From: an uncultured Acidobacteriaceae bacterium
Lineage (GTDB): Bacteria > Acidobacteriota > Terriglobia > Terriglobales > Acidobacteriaceae
NCBI GenBank assembly: GCA_903828675.1
Contig: CAIKND010000157.1
Location: forward strand, 62,001 to 126,000
Reading direction: 5' to 3'
Length of the DNA: 64,000 nt
Every line of letters starts with the position of its first letter. Within the stretch, counting starts at the first letter, position 1. Below, piece after piece: positions 24,780 through 33,154 of this stretch. The translations under genes and the position numbers were made by a program. Under the pieces are notes generated by a model. It worked only from the letters and a program-made list of their open reading frames with translations, was not told the origin of the DNA and searched no databases.

Positions 24780-25871
24780 ATGAAACTCGGCCTTGGACTC
24801 TATCGCCACATGTTGAACGACGAGTACTACTCCTTCGCCGTTCAGGCAGGTTGCTCCCACGTAGTTGTTCATCTGGTCGACTATTTCAGGCAGGGCGAGG
24901 CGAACCCCTCCCAAAACCAGCCAACCGGCGACAAGGACAAGCCCTGGGGCATTGCCGGCGATCCCGACCGTCTCTGGACCGCAGAAGACTTGATCGGGCT
25001 ACGTAAGCAGATTGAAGCCGCTGGACTAAAGCTCGAAGCCATCGAAAACCTGGACCCCGCGCACTGGCACGACATCCTGCTCGACGGGCCAAAGCGCGCT
25101 CTCCACATCCGCAACGTGCATGCAATCGTGCGCGCCATGGGCGAAGCCGGCATCGGCACGCTCGGCTACAACTTCTCGCTCGCGGGAGTTTGCGGCCGCG
25201 TGCGTGGGCCCTTCGCGCGTGGCGGCGCGGAGTCGGTAGGCATGGACGGGCCTGTCGACACGCCGATTCCCAACGGCACCGTCTGGAACATGATCTACGA
25301 CGTGAACGCGCCTGCAGGCTTTCTTCCGCACATCGCGCATGACGTGTTGTGGGACCGACTGCAACGCTTCCTTGAAGAAGTGCTCCCCGTGGCCGAGCAG
25401 TCCGGTGTTCGCCTGGCGGCGCATCCTGACGACCCGCCCATGCCCACCATGCGCCTACAGCCGCGTCTGGTCTACCAGCCGTCCATGTATCAGCGCCTCA
25501 TCGACATCTCGCCGAGCCCGAGCAACCTGCTTGAGTTTTGCCTGGGGACTCTGGCGGAAATGACGGAAGGCAATCTTTACGACACGGTAGAGCAATACAG
25601 TGCCCAGAAGCGCCTGGCTTACGTGCACTTCCGCAACGTTCACGGCAAAGCTCCGCACTATTACGAGACTTTTATCGACGATGGGGACATCGACATGCTG
25701 CGCATTCTGGCGATCCTGCACAAGAATCAGTTCGATGGCGTTCTGATTCCGGACCACAGCCCGCAGATGACCTGTTCTGCCCCCTGGCATGCGGGCATGG
25801 CGCACACACTGGGCTTCATGCGCGCCGCCATGATGGCACTCGATCGCGGATTCGCGCCAACCGGCGCGTAA
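24780..25871 (+). CDS. uxuA: Mannonate dehydratase
   Basis: The product has 363 residues from an ATG preceded by GGAGAGG. It starts MKLGLGLYRHMLNDEYY and shows NLDPAHWHDILLDGPKR, YNFSLAGVCGR, GTVWNMIYD, RLAAHPDDPPMPTMRL, CLGTLAEMTEGNLYDTVE, VHFRNVHGK and FIDDGDIDMLRILA, all landmarks of UxuA. The enzyme removes water from D-mannonate to give 2-keto-3-deoxygluconate in hexuronate breakdown, using a divalent metal. It is followed by kduD and kdgF in the same direction, which supports a pectin/uronate catabolic cluster. Confidence 0.92.
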   Translation: MKLGLGLYRHMLNDEYYSFAVQAGCSHVVVHLVDYFRQGEANPSQNQPTGDKDKPWGIAGDPDRLWTAEDLIGLRKQIEAAGLKLEAIENLDPAHWHDILLDGPKRALHIRNVHAIVRAMGEAGIGTLGYNFSLAGVCGRVRGPFARGGAESVGMDGPVDTPIPNGTVWNMIYDVNAPAGFLPHIAHDVLWDRLQRFLEEVLPVAEQSGVRLAAHPDDPPMPTMRLQPRLVYQPSMYQRLIDISPSPSNLLEFCLGTLAEMTEGNLYDTVEQYSAQKRLAYVHFRNVHGKAPHYYETFIDDGDIDMLRILAILHKNQFDGVLIPDHSPQMTCSAPWHAGMAHTLGFMRAAMMALDRGFAPTGA

Positions 25872-25970
25872 GGCTCAGGCGCAACCCATCGGACAGAAAG
25901 CCAGTCCGCTATCATCGATAAGGAACCAGCGGCGGGCACAGACTGCCGCGACCCGAAAGGAAAGACTCCG

Positions 25971-26732
25971 CTGATACTTGATAAGTTCAACCTGACGGGC
26001 AAGATCGCGCTGGTCACCGGCTCCTCGCGAGGACTGGGCGCGGGCATTGCCGTTGCGCTGGCAGAAGCCGGAGCCAGCGTTGCGCTTCACGGCTCGCGTT
26101 CCGTGCCCGAAGCCACGCAGGAACTAGTGGCAGGAACGGGCGCGAAATTCATCGCACTTGCCGGCGATGTGGGCGATGCCGCGGTTTGCGCGAGGTTGAT
26201 CGAAGAGACCATTCGGCACTTCGGCACGATTGATATTCTGGTCAACAACGCCGGCATCATTCGCCGCGCACCGGCCGCCGAACACTCTGAAGATGACTGG
26301 AATGCGGTGATCGAAACCAACCTGACCAGCGTATATCGCCTTACGCAGCATGCGGGCAGGCACATGCTGGCGAAGGGATACGGCAAGATCATCAACATCG
26401 CCTCCCTACTCACGTTCCAGGGTGGCATCCATGTTCCTTCTTATGCGGCGGCCAAGGGTGGCGTGGGGCAACTGACCAAGGCCTTCGCCAATGAGTGGGC
26501 CTCGAAGGGCGTAAACGTGAACGCGATCGCGCCCGGCTATATGGCCACCGACAACACAGAAGCGCTGCAGAACAACCCGGAGCGGGCCGCCCAGATTATG
26601 GAGCGCATTCCCGCCGGGCGCTGGGGAACGCCCGAGGATCTGGCCGGCGCGGCCGTATTCCTGGCCTCCGCCGCCAGCGACTATATGCACGGCCATGTGA
26701 TGGTAGTCGATGGCGGCTGGCTGAACCGATAA
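25971..26732 (+). CDS. kduD: 2-keto-3-deoxygluconate oxidoreductase (2-dehydro-3-deoxy-D-gluconate 5-dehydrogenase), CTG start
   Basis: A classical short-chain dehydrogenase of about 253 residues. The codons from 25971 read (M)ILDKFNLTGKIALVTG, matching the known N-terminus of KduD (MILNxFxLEGKVAIVTG type). Further motifs are the TGSSRGLG cofactor loop, NNAGI, the YAAAK catalytic Tyr/Lys pair, APGYMATDNT and GRWGTPEDLAGAAVFLAS, all KduD-like. No ATG, GTG or TTG exists in frame before the cofactor-binding fold; the first one (GTG at 26103) would delete it. A GAAAGGAAAG ribosome-binding site sits 6 bp before the CTG at 25971. KduD interconverts 5-keto-4-deoxyuronate products and 2-keto-3-deoxygluconate in pectin breakdown. 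Confidence 0.85.
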   Translation: MILDKFNLTGKIALVTGSSRGLGAGIAVALAEAGASVALHGSRSVPEATQELVAGTGAKFIALAGDVGDAAVCARLIEETIRHFGTIDILVNNAGIIRRAPAAEHSEDDWNAVIETNLTSVYRLTQHAGRHMLAKGYGKIINIASLLTFQGGIHVPSYAAAKGGVGQLTKAFANEWASKGVNVNAIAPGYMATDNTEALQNNPERAAQIMERIPAGRWGTPEDLAGAAVFLASAASDYMHGHVMVVDGGWLNR

Positions 26733-26783
26733 TGTTGTAGATCGCGGAAGAGCCCCTTCCGCTAAAATTTTCACGGAGATCCT

Positions 26784-27122
26784 ATGAACGCAAGCGGAGT
26801 AGTTTACACAGCAACCGATGCCACACCGACATCAACGCCTGAGGCCGGAATGATTCGCCAGGTGCTGGCGTATAACCCGCAGTTGATGCTGGTTCGCCAC
26901 AACTTCGTCAAGGGTTGGGTGGGCGCACGCCATAGCCATCCCCACCACCAGATGGTGTATGTTGTCCGCGGCCACATCCTCTTCGAGGCCGAGGGCAAGA
27001 GTTGGAACATGCGCGCCGGAGACAGCGTGGTTGTGGACGGCAGTCTCGACCATCAAGCCTCAGCTCTCGAAGACTCCGAAGTGCTGGATATCTTCACGCC
27101 CTATCGCGAGGATTACGCGTAG
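26784..27122 (+). CDS. kdgF: KdgF-like cupin, unsaturated uronate ring-opening
   Basis: The product is a 112-residue single cupin. MVYVVRGHILFEAEG and ARHSHPHHQMVY give the first metal motif with its His residues; MRAGDSVVVDGSLDHQASALEDSEVLDIF gives the second. This is the KdgF layout, the enzyme that turns 4,5-unsaturated galacturonate or mannuronate monomers into open-chain ketouronate for KduI/KduD. Placement 51 bp after kduD supports the assignment. A GGAG sits upstream of the ATG. Confidence 0.82.
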   Translation: MNASGVVYTATDATPTSTPEAGMIRQVLAYNPQLMLVRHNFVKGWVGARHSHPHHQMVYVVRGHILFEAEGKSWNMRAGDSVVVDGSLDHQASALEDSEVLDIFTPYREDYA

Positions 27123-27177
27123 CATCACGCCCGCCTTCGATTAAAAATGGGCGGCGAGAGAAGGATAGGTAAGCAAG

Positions 27178-27990
27178 ATGAAAATGCGGTGGATATACCC
27201 ATTGGCGCTGGTTGCTCTTAGTGCCTCGTCGCTTAGTTCGTACGCTCAAACTGCCGGCGTGGCCGGAATTGGACACGTCGCTTTTCGCGTAACCAACCTC
27301 GAAAAAGAAGTCGCCTTCCTGCAAAAACTCGGCTACGAGGAGTCGTTTGGCTTTCCCGCCGGCGGCAAAGTGAACCAGGTCTTTGTGAAGGTAAACGACC
27401 ACGAATTCGTGGAGATCTATGAGCGCACCGATCCCGCGCAGCCTCTCGGCTGGATGCATGTTTGCTATGAGGCGGACGACATCAACGCGTTGAATACGGC
27501 GATTGCTGCCCACGGCCTCAAACCTGCGCCCGTGTCCAAGGCGGGCGCCGGCAACCTCATCTTTTCGCTCAAAGATCCTGAAGGGCGGGTTACTGAGTTC
27601 ACGCAGTACATGCCCGGCTCGCGGCATTGGCTGGACCGCGGCAGCCACCTCGGCGCGCATCGCGTCGCTCAGCAGTTGCTGGGCTTCGAGCTGCCCGTTC
27701 CCGATATGGCGGCCGACAAGCAGTTCTACACTGCGGGGCTTGGGCTAGCGGTGCAGCAGGACAAGGCGAATCTCAAGGTCCAGATCTCCAGCAAGCCTTA
27801 CCCGTGGATCGAACTCCACGCAGCCAAGCCGGTTGACGCACCGCAACTCCTGTTCCGCGTGCCCAGCGCCAGCGCGGCGGCGCATCAGTTGAAGGCGCAG
27901 GGACTTACTGTGACACGCGCGAAGAAACGCATCACCGTAAGCGATCCAGATGGAAACATATTTGCCTTTGTTGAGGACAGCGCTCGCTAG
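27178..27990 (+). CDS. Exported VOC (glyoxalase-like) protein, two domains
   Basis: The product has 270 residues. A signal peptide (IYPLALVALSASSLSSYAQ) is followed by two vicinal-oxygen-chelate domains: GIGHVAFRVTNLEKEVAFLQKLGYEESF with EIYERTD (residues about 27-130) and ELPVPDMAADKQFYTAGLGLAV with DPDGNIFAFVED (about 155-268). VOC proteins bind a metal and act as lyases, dioxygenases or resistance proteins; the metal-ligand pattern is incomplete, so the reaction is unclear. It follows the kduD-kdgF cluster by 55 bp and may belong to the same operon. Confidence 0.75.
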   Translation: MKMRWIYPLALVALSASSLSSYAQTAGVAGIGHVAFRVTNLEKEVAFLQKLGYEESFGFPAGGKVNQVFVKVNDHEFVEIYERTDPAQPLGWMHVCYEADDINALNTAIAAHGLKPAPVSKAGAGNLIFSLKDPEGRVTEFTQYMPGSRHWLDRGSHLGAHRVAQQLLGFELPVPDMAADKQFYTAGLGLAVQQDKANLKVQISSKPYPWIELHAAKPVDAPQLLFRVPSASAAAHQLKAQGLTVTRAKKRITVSDPDGNIFAFVEDSAR

Positions 27991-28024
27991 ATTCGAGTCT
28001 GGGCATTTGATTTTCGAATTTGTA

Positions 28025-28078
28025 AACTCTATGGCCTTTCCTTTGTGCAAGGATCTGCAAAGGAAAGGCCATAGAGTT
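28025..28078. repeat. Perfect 21-bp inverted repeat (possible terminator)
   Basis: Bases 28025-28045 and 28058-28078 are exact inverse copies (21 of 21) around a 12-base loop. The structure lies between the stop of the VOC gene and the stop of the convergent small gene at 28110, so it can work as a two-way terminator. There is no U tract after either arm, which makes a simple intrinsic terminator less certain; a mobile-element footprint is the other possibility. Confidence 0.8.
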
Positions 28079-28109
28079 CAATCTCAACTTCAAGCTGCGA
28101 GACGAGGAA

Positions 28110-28304
28110 TTAGTTGCGTGCCGAGCGCGCCTCGATGGCCTTTTCCTGCGCAAGCAGATCGGCCAGAGCCTTCTCGGGGCATATGTGATGCACTTCTATC
28201 CGGTCCAGCTCTGCGGTTGTCTCCACACAGGATGCGACCGTCATAAAACAGTCCAAGCAGCGCGTGTTGAAACTACCGTTATCGTTTTGTGTGCGGTTAT
28301 ACAT
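28110..28304 (-). CDS. Small Cys/His-rich protein, probably metal-binding
   Basis: The product has 64 residues. It contains TRCLDCFMTVAS and, about 23 residues later, VHHICPEKALADLL, giving Cys-x2-Cys and His-x-Cys groups that could bind zinc or another metal. I recall similar short proteins with a CLDCF core in other Acidobacteria, so it is probably real. No function is known. It faces the arsR side but is separated from it by another small gene. Confidence 0.6.
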   Translation of the reverse strand: MYNRTQNDNGSFNTRCLDCFMTVASCVETTAELDRIEVHHICPEKALADLLAQEKAIEARSARN

Positions 28305-28446
28305 CGTTCCTCAGGGACACTCGGGGATTTTACGATGCTAGTCGCAGTAGAATTTTCGTGACGTGATTCACATCACTCTGCCTTGTGACGCCTTTTGGGC
28401 AGTCTTGTATCGCTATTCTCAAAAATGTTTCTTCTCCGGAAAACCG

Positions 28447-28731
28447 TCAGAGCGTAAGTCCCTGATTTGGATTTCGCCTCAGTTGCCAGCATGCACTCAG
28501 CCCCCCCTGCGGAAACAGGGACACGGAGCAGATTACGTCCAGAGTGCCCAGGTAGTCGAACTCCGTCTTGCGGCCTTTCAGCGGAATGGCCACGTAGCGA
28601 TTGACGCTTACTTTGGAATTCGGCGAGCCACGCAACCGATAGACGGCGTAGTCGCCTCCGTAAACGGCAACGAAAACTGCCGCAAGCACCACGGCCACCC
28701 GGAACAGCCAGCGCATCAGAAACTGAATCAA
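28447..28731 (-). CDS. Small single-helix membrane protein
   Basis: The product has 94 residues with one N-terminal hydrophobic helix (MRWLFRVAVVLAAVFVAVYGG) followed by a soluble part: YRLRGSPNSKVSVNRYVAIPLKGRKTEFDY and a Cys-containing CSVSLFPQGGLSACW near the end. The pattern looks conserved to me (Acidobacteria have comparable proteins), but the function is unknown. It is likely anchored in the inner membrane with the C-terminal part outside. Confidence 0.55.
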   Translation of the reverse strand: MIQFLMRWLFRVAVVLAAVFVAVYGGDYAVYRLRGSPNSKVSVNRYVAIPLKGRKTEFDYLGTLDVICSVSLFPQGGLSACWQLRRNPNQGLTL

Positions 28732-28916
28732 GTCTCAGCCTTTCAGTGCAACGGCCCACATTGCAGGAGCGTCAACAGGCCTGGGGTCGCAACGATTGCG
28801 TCTTCAGGATATATGCAGCATGAGAGCGCGGTAGTTGGATCTCGATGCTGACCTTGCGGCATTCAGATGCGAGAGCCTTGCACTATTGATCCGGCAAGAA
28901 GACAATGTCATCTTCT

Positions 28917-28955
28917 TCCCACCCATTCCCGCAAAATACGTGGGAATGGATGGGG
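28917..28955. repeat. Hairpin repeat CCCATTCCC/GGGAATGG
   Basis: CCATTCCC at 28923-28930 pairs with GGGAATGG at 28942-28949, and flanking CCCA and TGGG extend the stem. It is close to the arsR stop and resembles dispersed acidobacterial intergenic hairpins. It could act as terminator of arsR, which is on the minus strand and ends at 29011. Confidence 0.5.
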
Positions 28956-29010
28956 CACGCGAACAGTATTTAGTTGCCGGGTCTATAAAGCCCTCTCAAC
29001 TTCCCGATTG

Positions 29011-29412
29011 CTAGTCGGACATTAAAAGAACTGGTCGCGGCGCACCTTCCGGCATCACCAGTTTTTGTGGTGAGCAGCAGGCTCGATCCAGCTTTGCGCG
29101 ATCAGTTTGCATCTGCTTGTCGTTGCCTAGCGAAGCCATGACGGCAGCTAGAATGGACGCCGCAGAGGCATCTGCCTGGGGCACGATGCGGTAGTGCATC
29201 CACTTGCCCTCGCGGCGCGCTTCCACCAGGCCTGCCTTGCGCAAATAGGCTAGGTGGCGTGAAATTTTTGGCTGACCCTGGCGGAGAATCTCAACAAAGA
29301 AGCAGACACACACCTCGCGTCCGCCTATGAGATTCAACAGGCGCAGGCGGGTAGGGTCGGCTAGCGCCGCAAACAGCGCGGACAGGCTCACCGATTTGGC
29401 GCCCAGGCTCAT
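29011..29412 (-). CDS. arsR: Arsenic-responsive ArsR repressor
   Basis: The product has 133 residues. A winged-helix DNA-binding domain is seen: LFAALADPTRLRLLNLI, then REVCVCFFVEIL with the two Cys of the arsenite-binding CxC site, then QPKISRHLAYLRKAGLVEARREGKWMHYRI, the recognition helix and wing. ArsR senses As(III) and releases its operator. The gene is divergent from arsM and shares a 74-bp control region. A TATAAT box (minus strand, 29419-29424) lies only 6 bp before the ATG, so the transcript may be leaderless. Confidence 0.9.
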   Translation of the reverse strand: MSLGAKSVSLSALFAALADPTRLRLLNLIGGREVCVCFFVEILRQGQPKISRHLAYLRKAGLVEARREGKWMHYRIVPQADASAASILAAVMASLGNDKQMQTDRAKLDRACCSPQKLVMPEGAPRPVLLMSD

Positions 29413-29486
29413 GAAATTATTATATACGTGTTGACAAATATGAGAGGGCGTAATATATTTGCTAAAGCGTATATGAGGTGCACGAC
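29413..29486. promoter_or_regulatory. arsR-arsM divergent promoter and operator region
   Basis: On the plus strand TTGACA at 29431-29436 and TATATT at 29454-29459 are separated by exactly 17 bp, a good sigma-70 promoter for arsM. On the minus strand TATAAT (29419-29424) serves arsR. ATATACG at 29422-29428 and CGTATAT at 29468-29474 form an inverted pair around the arsM promoter and are candidate operator arms for ArsR. Confidence 0.7.
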
Positions 29487-30323
29487 ATGGATACCAAAAC
29501 TCTAGTTCAGGAAAAGTACGGGGCCGCTGCCCGTCAGGTTACCGCGACCAGCGCCGCCGCATGTTGCAACTCGGCCTTTACCTGCTGCGATCCCATCACC
29601 GGCAATCTCTACAACGAAGCCGAGAAAAGCGGGTTGCCGGCCAACGCTGTGCTGGCGTCGCTGGGCTGCGGCAATCCAACGGCTCTCATCGAGCTCAAGC
29701 CCGGAGAAACAGTGCTCGATCTGGGCTCTGGCGGCGGCATTGACGTGCTGCTCTCTGCCAAGCGCGTGGGGCCAACCGGCAAGGCTTACGGGCTTGACAT
29801 GACCGGCGATATGCTGGCTCTGGCCCGCGAAAATCAGCGCCAGGCCGGCGTCGAGAACGTCGAATTCCTCCAGGGCGAAATCGAAAATATTCCGCTGCCT
29901 GACAACTCGGTAGACGTCATTATCTCCAACTGCGTCATCAATCTCTCGGCCGACAAGGACCAGGTGCTGCGCGAGGCCTTCCGCGTGCTCAAGCCGGGCG
30001 GCCGGTTCGCCGTCTCCGATGTCGTTGCCCGCGGCGAGGTCCCCGACGAGGTGCGCAAGAGCATGATGCTTTGGGTGGGCTGCATCGCCGGCGCCCTTGA
30101 AGAGAACGACTACATGGGCAAACTCGCACAGGCAGGCTTTACCGCCATCTCGGTCGAGCCGACCCGCGTGTACAACATTGAGGATGCTCGGCGATTCCTG
30201 GAGGAGTCCGGCGTGGACGTGGATGCCATTGCTCCCCTTGCCGAAAACAAGTTGATGAGCGCCTTTATCCGCGCCACCAAACCGGTCAGCGCCTGCTGCG
30301 GCTCATCCTGCTGCTCGAACTAA
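29487..30323 (+). CDS. arsM: Arsenite S-adenosylmethionine methyltransferase
   Basis: The product has 278 residues from an ATG preceded by [43 protein letters not shown] is the typical ArsM opening with a conserved Cys and the SAM-binding loop; [12 protein letters not shown] and [15 protein letters not shown] carry the other arsenite-binding Cys. The C-terminus ends in Cys-rich [10 protein letters not shown]. ArsM methylates As(III) to volatile or less toxic forms in the cytoplasm. It is first in the arsM-arsC-acr3 transcription unit under ArsR. Confidence 0.92.
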   Translation: MDTKTLVQEKYGAAARQVTATSAAACCNSAFTCCDPITGNLYNEAEKSGLPANAVLASLGCGNPTALIELKPGETVLDLGSGGGIDVLLSAKRVGPTGKAYGLDMTGDMLALARENQRQAGVENVEFLQGEIENIPLPDNSVDVIISNCVINLSADKDQVLREAFRVLKPGGRFAVSDVVARGEVPDEVRKSMMLWVGCIAGALEENDYMGKLAQAGFTAISVEPTRVYNIEDARRFLEESGVDVDAIAPLAENKLMSAFIRATKPVSACCGSSCCSN

Positions 30324-30343
30324 CCAGCTCTCAAAACCAATTG

Positions 30344-30390
30344 GGTACCCCATCCTTGACGCGCTCCTTGCGGCAAGGGTGGGCCAGCAC
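30344..30390. repeat. Hairpin repeat GGTACCCCATCCTT type
   Basis: GGTACCCCATCCTTG, a short spacer, then CAAGGGTGGGCCAGCAC form an imperfect stem between arsM and arsC. The wording is that of a dispersed intergenic hairpin I know from Acidobacteria. It sits inside the ars operon and could lower or stabilise downstream mRNA. Confidence 0.5.
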
Positions 30391-30426
30391 AAACTCAACC
30401 CCTTCTACAAACCGAAGGCAAAACCT

Positions 30427-30924
30427 ATGCCGACCCCTTTCAACATCCTCATCCTATGCACGGGCAACTCTGCACGCAGCATCCTGGCCGAGGCGCTGTT
30501 CAACACCATGGGCGCGGGCCGCTTTCAGGCCTTCAGCGCGGGCAGCCACCCCACGGGCCGAGTCAATCCATTTGCGATAGAGCAGGTGGAGACTCTCGGC
30601 TATCCGGTAGAGAATTTGCGCAGCAAAAGCTGGGATGAATTTGCCGCTCCCGGCGCACCTGAGCTCGATTTCGTCATCACGGTCTGCGATAACGCGGCTG
30701 GCGAAACCTGTCCCCTGTGGCCCGGCCAGCCGGTTACCGCGCATTGGGGATTTCCCGATCCTGCCGCTGTTCAGGGCACGGACGAAGAGATGCGAGCCGC
30801 CTTCGCGCAAACTCTGCATCAGATCCGAAATCGAGTGCGGCTCTTCCTCAGCCTACCTCTGGAAACGCTGGATCGCCTGGGCATCGAAAGCCGCATGCGC
30901 GCAATCGGGCAGCAGCCACTGTAA
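30427..30924 (+). CDS. arsC: Arsenate reductase, low-molecular-weight phosphatase type
   Basis: The product has 165 residues. NILILCTGNSARSILAEAL contains the Cx5R phosphate-binding loop of the thioredoxin-linked ArsC family, and DFVITVCDNAAGETCPLWPG carries the two further redox Cys. It reduces As(V) to As(III), which Acr3 exports or ArsM methylates. The ATG at 30427 places the active-site loop at the N-terminus as in the family. It has the same direction as arsM and acr3. Confidence 0.92.
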   Translation: MPTPFNILILCTGNSARSILAEALFNTMGAGRFQAFSAGSHPTGRVNPFAIEQVETLGYPVENLRSKSWDEFAAPGAPELDFVITVCDNAAGETCPLWPGQPVTAHWGFPDPAAVQGTDEEMRAAFAQTLHQIRNRVRLFLSLPLETLDRLGIESRMRAIGQQPL

Positions 30925-30954
30925 CTCCGCACATCGCCGCACAGGAGACCTCGC

Positions 30955-32064
30955 ATGAATTCCGATCCACAGCTCTGCTGCCCCGTTCCAGGGAGCCCTT
31001 CGAGGCTCTCCTTCATCGACCGCTACCTGACGCTATGGATCTTTCTTGCGATGGCCATCGGAGTCTTTCTTGGCCGTTTTGTGCCTTCCGTGCCCGCCTT
31101 CTTTCAGCGCTTCCAGACCGGCACCACCAATATCCCCATCGCCGTCGGCCTGATCCTCATGATGTATCCGCCGCTCGCCAAGGTGCAGTACGACCGGCTG
31201 GGCGAGGTGTTTCGCAATCGCAAGATCCTTGGGCTCTCTCTGCTGCAGAACTGGGTCATCGGTCCGGTGCTGATGTTTGTGCTCGCGGTCGTCTTCCTGC
31301 GCGGCTATCCCGAGTACAGAACCGGCCTCATTCTTATCGGCCTGGCCCGCTGCATCGCCATGGTGATTGTGTGGAATGAATTGGCTCGCGGAGACACCGA
31401 TTACGCAGCCGGCCTGGTCGCCTTCAACAGCGTCTTCCAGGTGCTCTTCTATAGCGTTTACGCGTGGTTCTTTCTGGCCGTCCTGCCCCCGCTGGTGGGG
31501 CTCAAGAGCGTGGTCGTCGACATTCGGATGAGCCAGATTGCGCAGAGCGTCTTTATCTATCTCGGCATTCCGTTCCTGGCCGGGATGCTGACCCGCTTTG
31601 TGCTGGTGCAGGCCAAGGGCCGCTCCTGGTACCAGACGCGCTTTGTACCCGCCATCAGCCCACTGACGCTCTCGGCCCTGCTTTTTACCATCGTTGTGAT
31701 GTTCAGCCTCAAGGGCAACCTGATTGTGCAGTTGCCGCTCGACGTGCTGCGCATCGCCGTGCCGCTGCTCATCTACTTTGTCGTGATGTTCTTCGTCAGC
31801 TTCTGGATGGGCCGCAAAGTGGGCGCGGATTACTCCAAAACCGCAACCCTCTCCTTCACTGCCGCCAGCAACAACTTCGAGCTTGCCATCGCCGTTGCCG
31901 TCGCTGTGTTCGGCCTGAACTCCGGCTCAGCCTTTGCCGCGGTCATCGGCCCGCTGGTCGAGGTGCCGGCCCTGATTCTGCTGGTGCAGGTTTCGCTCCG
32001 TTTGCAGCGATATTGGGTGACGCCCCAGCAGGCCGCACCAACACTACGCCAAGAGAGCCTGTAA
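30955..32064 (+). CDS. acr3: Arsenite efflux permease Acr3
   Basis: The product has 369 residues and 10 predicted helices. [66 protein letters not shown] (with the conserved Cys in the transport path) and [19 protein letters not shown] are clear Acr3 landmarks. It exports arsenite by proton exchange across the inner membrane. It is last in the ars unit, 30 bp after arsC. Confidence 0.93.
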   Translation: MNSDPQLCCPVPGSPSRLSFIDRYLTLWIFLAMAIGVFLGRFVPSVPAFFQRFQTGTTNIPIAVGLILMMYPPLAKVQYDRLGEVFRNRKILGLSLLQNWVIGPVLMFVLAVVFLRGYPEYRTGLILIGLARCIAMVIVWNELARGDTDYAAGLVAFNSVFQVLFYSVYAWFFLAVLPPLVGLKSVVVDIRMSQIAQSVFIYLGIPFLAGMLTRFVLVQAKGRSWYQTRFVPAISPLTLSALLFTIVVMFSLKGNLIVQLPLDVLRIAVPLLIYFVVMFFVSFWMGRKVGADYSKTATLSFTAASNNFELAIAVAVAVFGLNSGSAFAAVIGPLVEVPALILLVQVSLRLQRYWVTPQQAAPTLRQESL

Positions 32065-32134
32065 TCATCGATCGCACGCAAGAGGGCCAGCCGCAAGCGG
32101 CTGGCCCCGCAGTCTATCCCGAAAAACCCAGGCG

Positions 32135-33154
32135 TCAGAACTTCACTGAAGCCGCCCTCGGTGAAATCCCGCTCAGCTCGGCTGCGCGCGCCTCCGCATA
32201 AGCCGCGGCTCCCATCAGCGCCGTGCGGCTCTCCAGAATCACCCTTACCGGCATATTCACCAGCAACTGGCTCAACCTTCCCTTGTCTGTAAAAGCCTTG
32301 ATGAAGGTGCCGTCCTTGAGCTTCTCCAAGATGCGCGGCGCAATGCCGCCGCCCACATACAGGCCTCCCACCGACAGAATCTTCAGCGCCAGGTTGCCCG
32401 CTTCGGCCCCGTAAGCCGAAACGAACATGTCCATCGCCTTTTCACAGATTTCGCTCTTGGCTGCCAGCGCCAACTCAGTAATTACCGCGTTCGGGTCTTC
32501 CGCCGCGATGCGCTCCGCCAGCCACGCCGGTTCTTCCAGGCCGCGAACCTCGCGCAGGAACTCGTACACGTTGGTCAAGCCCTGCCCGCTCACCACCCGC
32601 TCAAAGCTGATGCGTCCGTTGTACTTCTGCTTCAAAAAGCGCAGCAGGTCGATTTCGTCTTCGTTGCGCGGCGAAAAGTCGGAGTGGCCGCCCTCGGAGG
32701 GAAACGGATCGTGGCTGCGCCCGTTCCAGATCATGAACGCCTCGCCCAAGCCGGTTCCGGCTGAGATGAGGGCGCGATTGCCCGCCTGCCGCGCGTCACC
32801 TTCGCTCAGGGTGTAAATCTGGTCGGCCGCGAGCTCGGCAATTCCAAACCCGTTGGCCTGCAGGTCGTTAATAAGGAACACGTAATCGATTTTTAGATTG
32901 GTCGCCAGCTCTCTGCTATCCAGCGTCCAAGGCAGATTGGTCAGGCGCAGACGCCCGTCACGCACCGGCCCCGGAACCCCGAAGCACGCGGCAGTCACCT
33001 TTTCGGTGACGATGAACTCTTTTACGATCTCTTCCAGCCCTGAATACTCCTTGGCCGGATACTGCTTATCGCGGGTGTGTTCCAGTTTCCCGTCGATAAA
33101 GTCGTACAGCGCCAAATGTACCTTGGTGCCTCCTACATCGCCTGCCAGAATCAT
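32135..33154 (-). CDS. glk: Glucokinase
   Basis: The product has 339 residues. MILAGDVGGTKVHLALYD contains the ATP phosphate-binding loop, FGVPGPVRDGRLRLTNLPW the hinge, LINDLQANGFGI the sugar-binding region, and LISAGTGLGEAFM the second phosphate loop. It phosphorylates glucose to glucose-6-phosphate. Its start overlaps the stop of pgl by 4 bp, so the two are coupled and feed the oxidative pentose-phosphate or Entner-Doudoroff route. Confidence 0.9.
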   Translation of the reverse strand: MILAGDVGGTKVHLALYDFIDGKLEHTRDKQYPAKEYSGLEEIVKEFIVTEKVTAACFGVPGPVRDGRLRLTNLPWTLDSRELATNLKIDYVFLINDLQANGFGIAELAADQIYTLSEGDARQAGNRALISAGTGLGEAFMIWNGRSHDPFPSEGGHSDFSPRNEDEIDLLRFLKQKYNGRISFERVVSGQGLTNVYEFLREVRGLEEPAWLAERIAAEDPNAVITELALAAKSEICEKAMDMFVSAYGAEAGNLALKILSVGGLYVGGGIAPRILEKLKDGTFIKAFTDKGRLSQLLVNMPVRVILESRTALMGAAAYAEARAAELSGISPRAASVKF

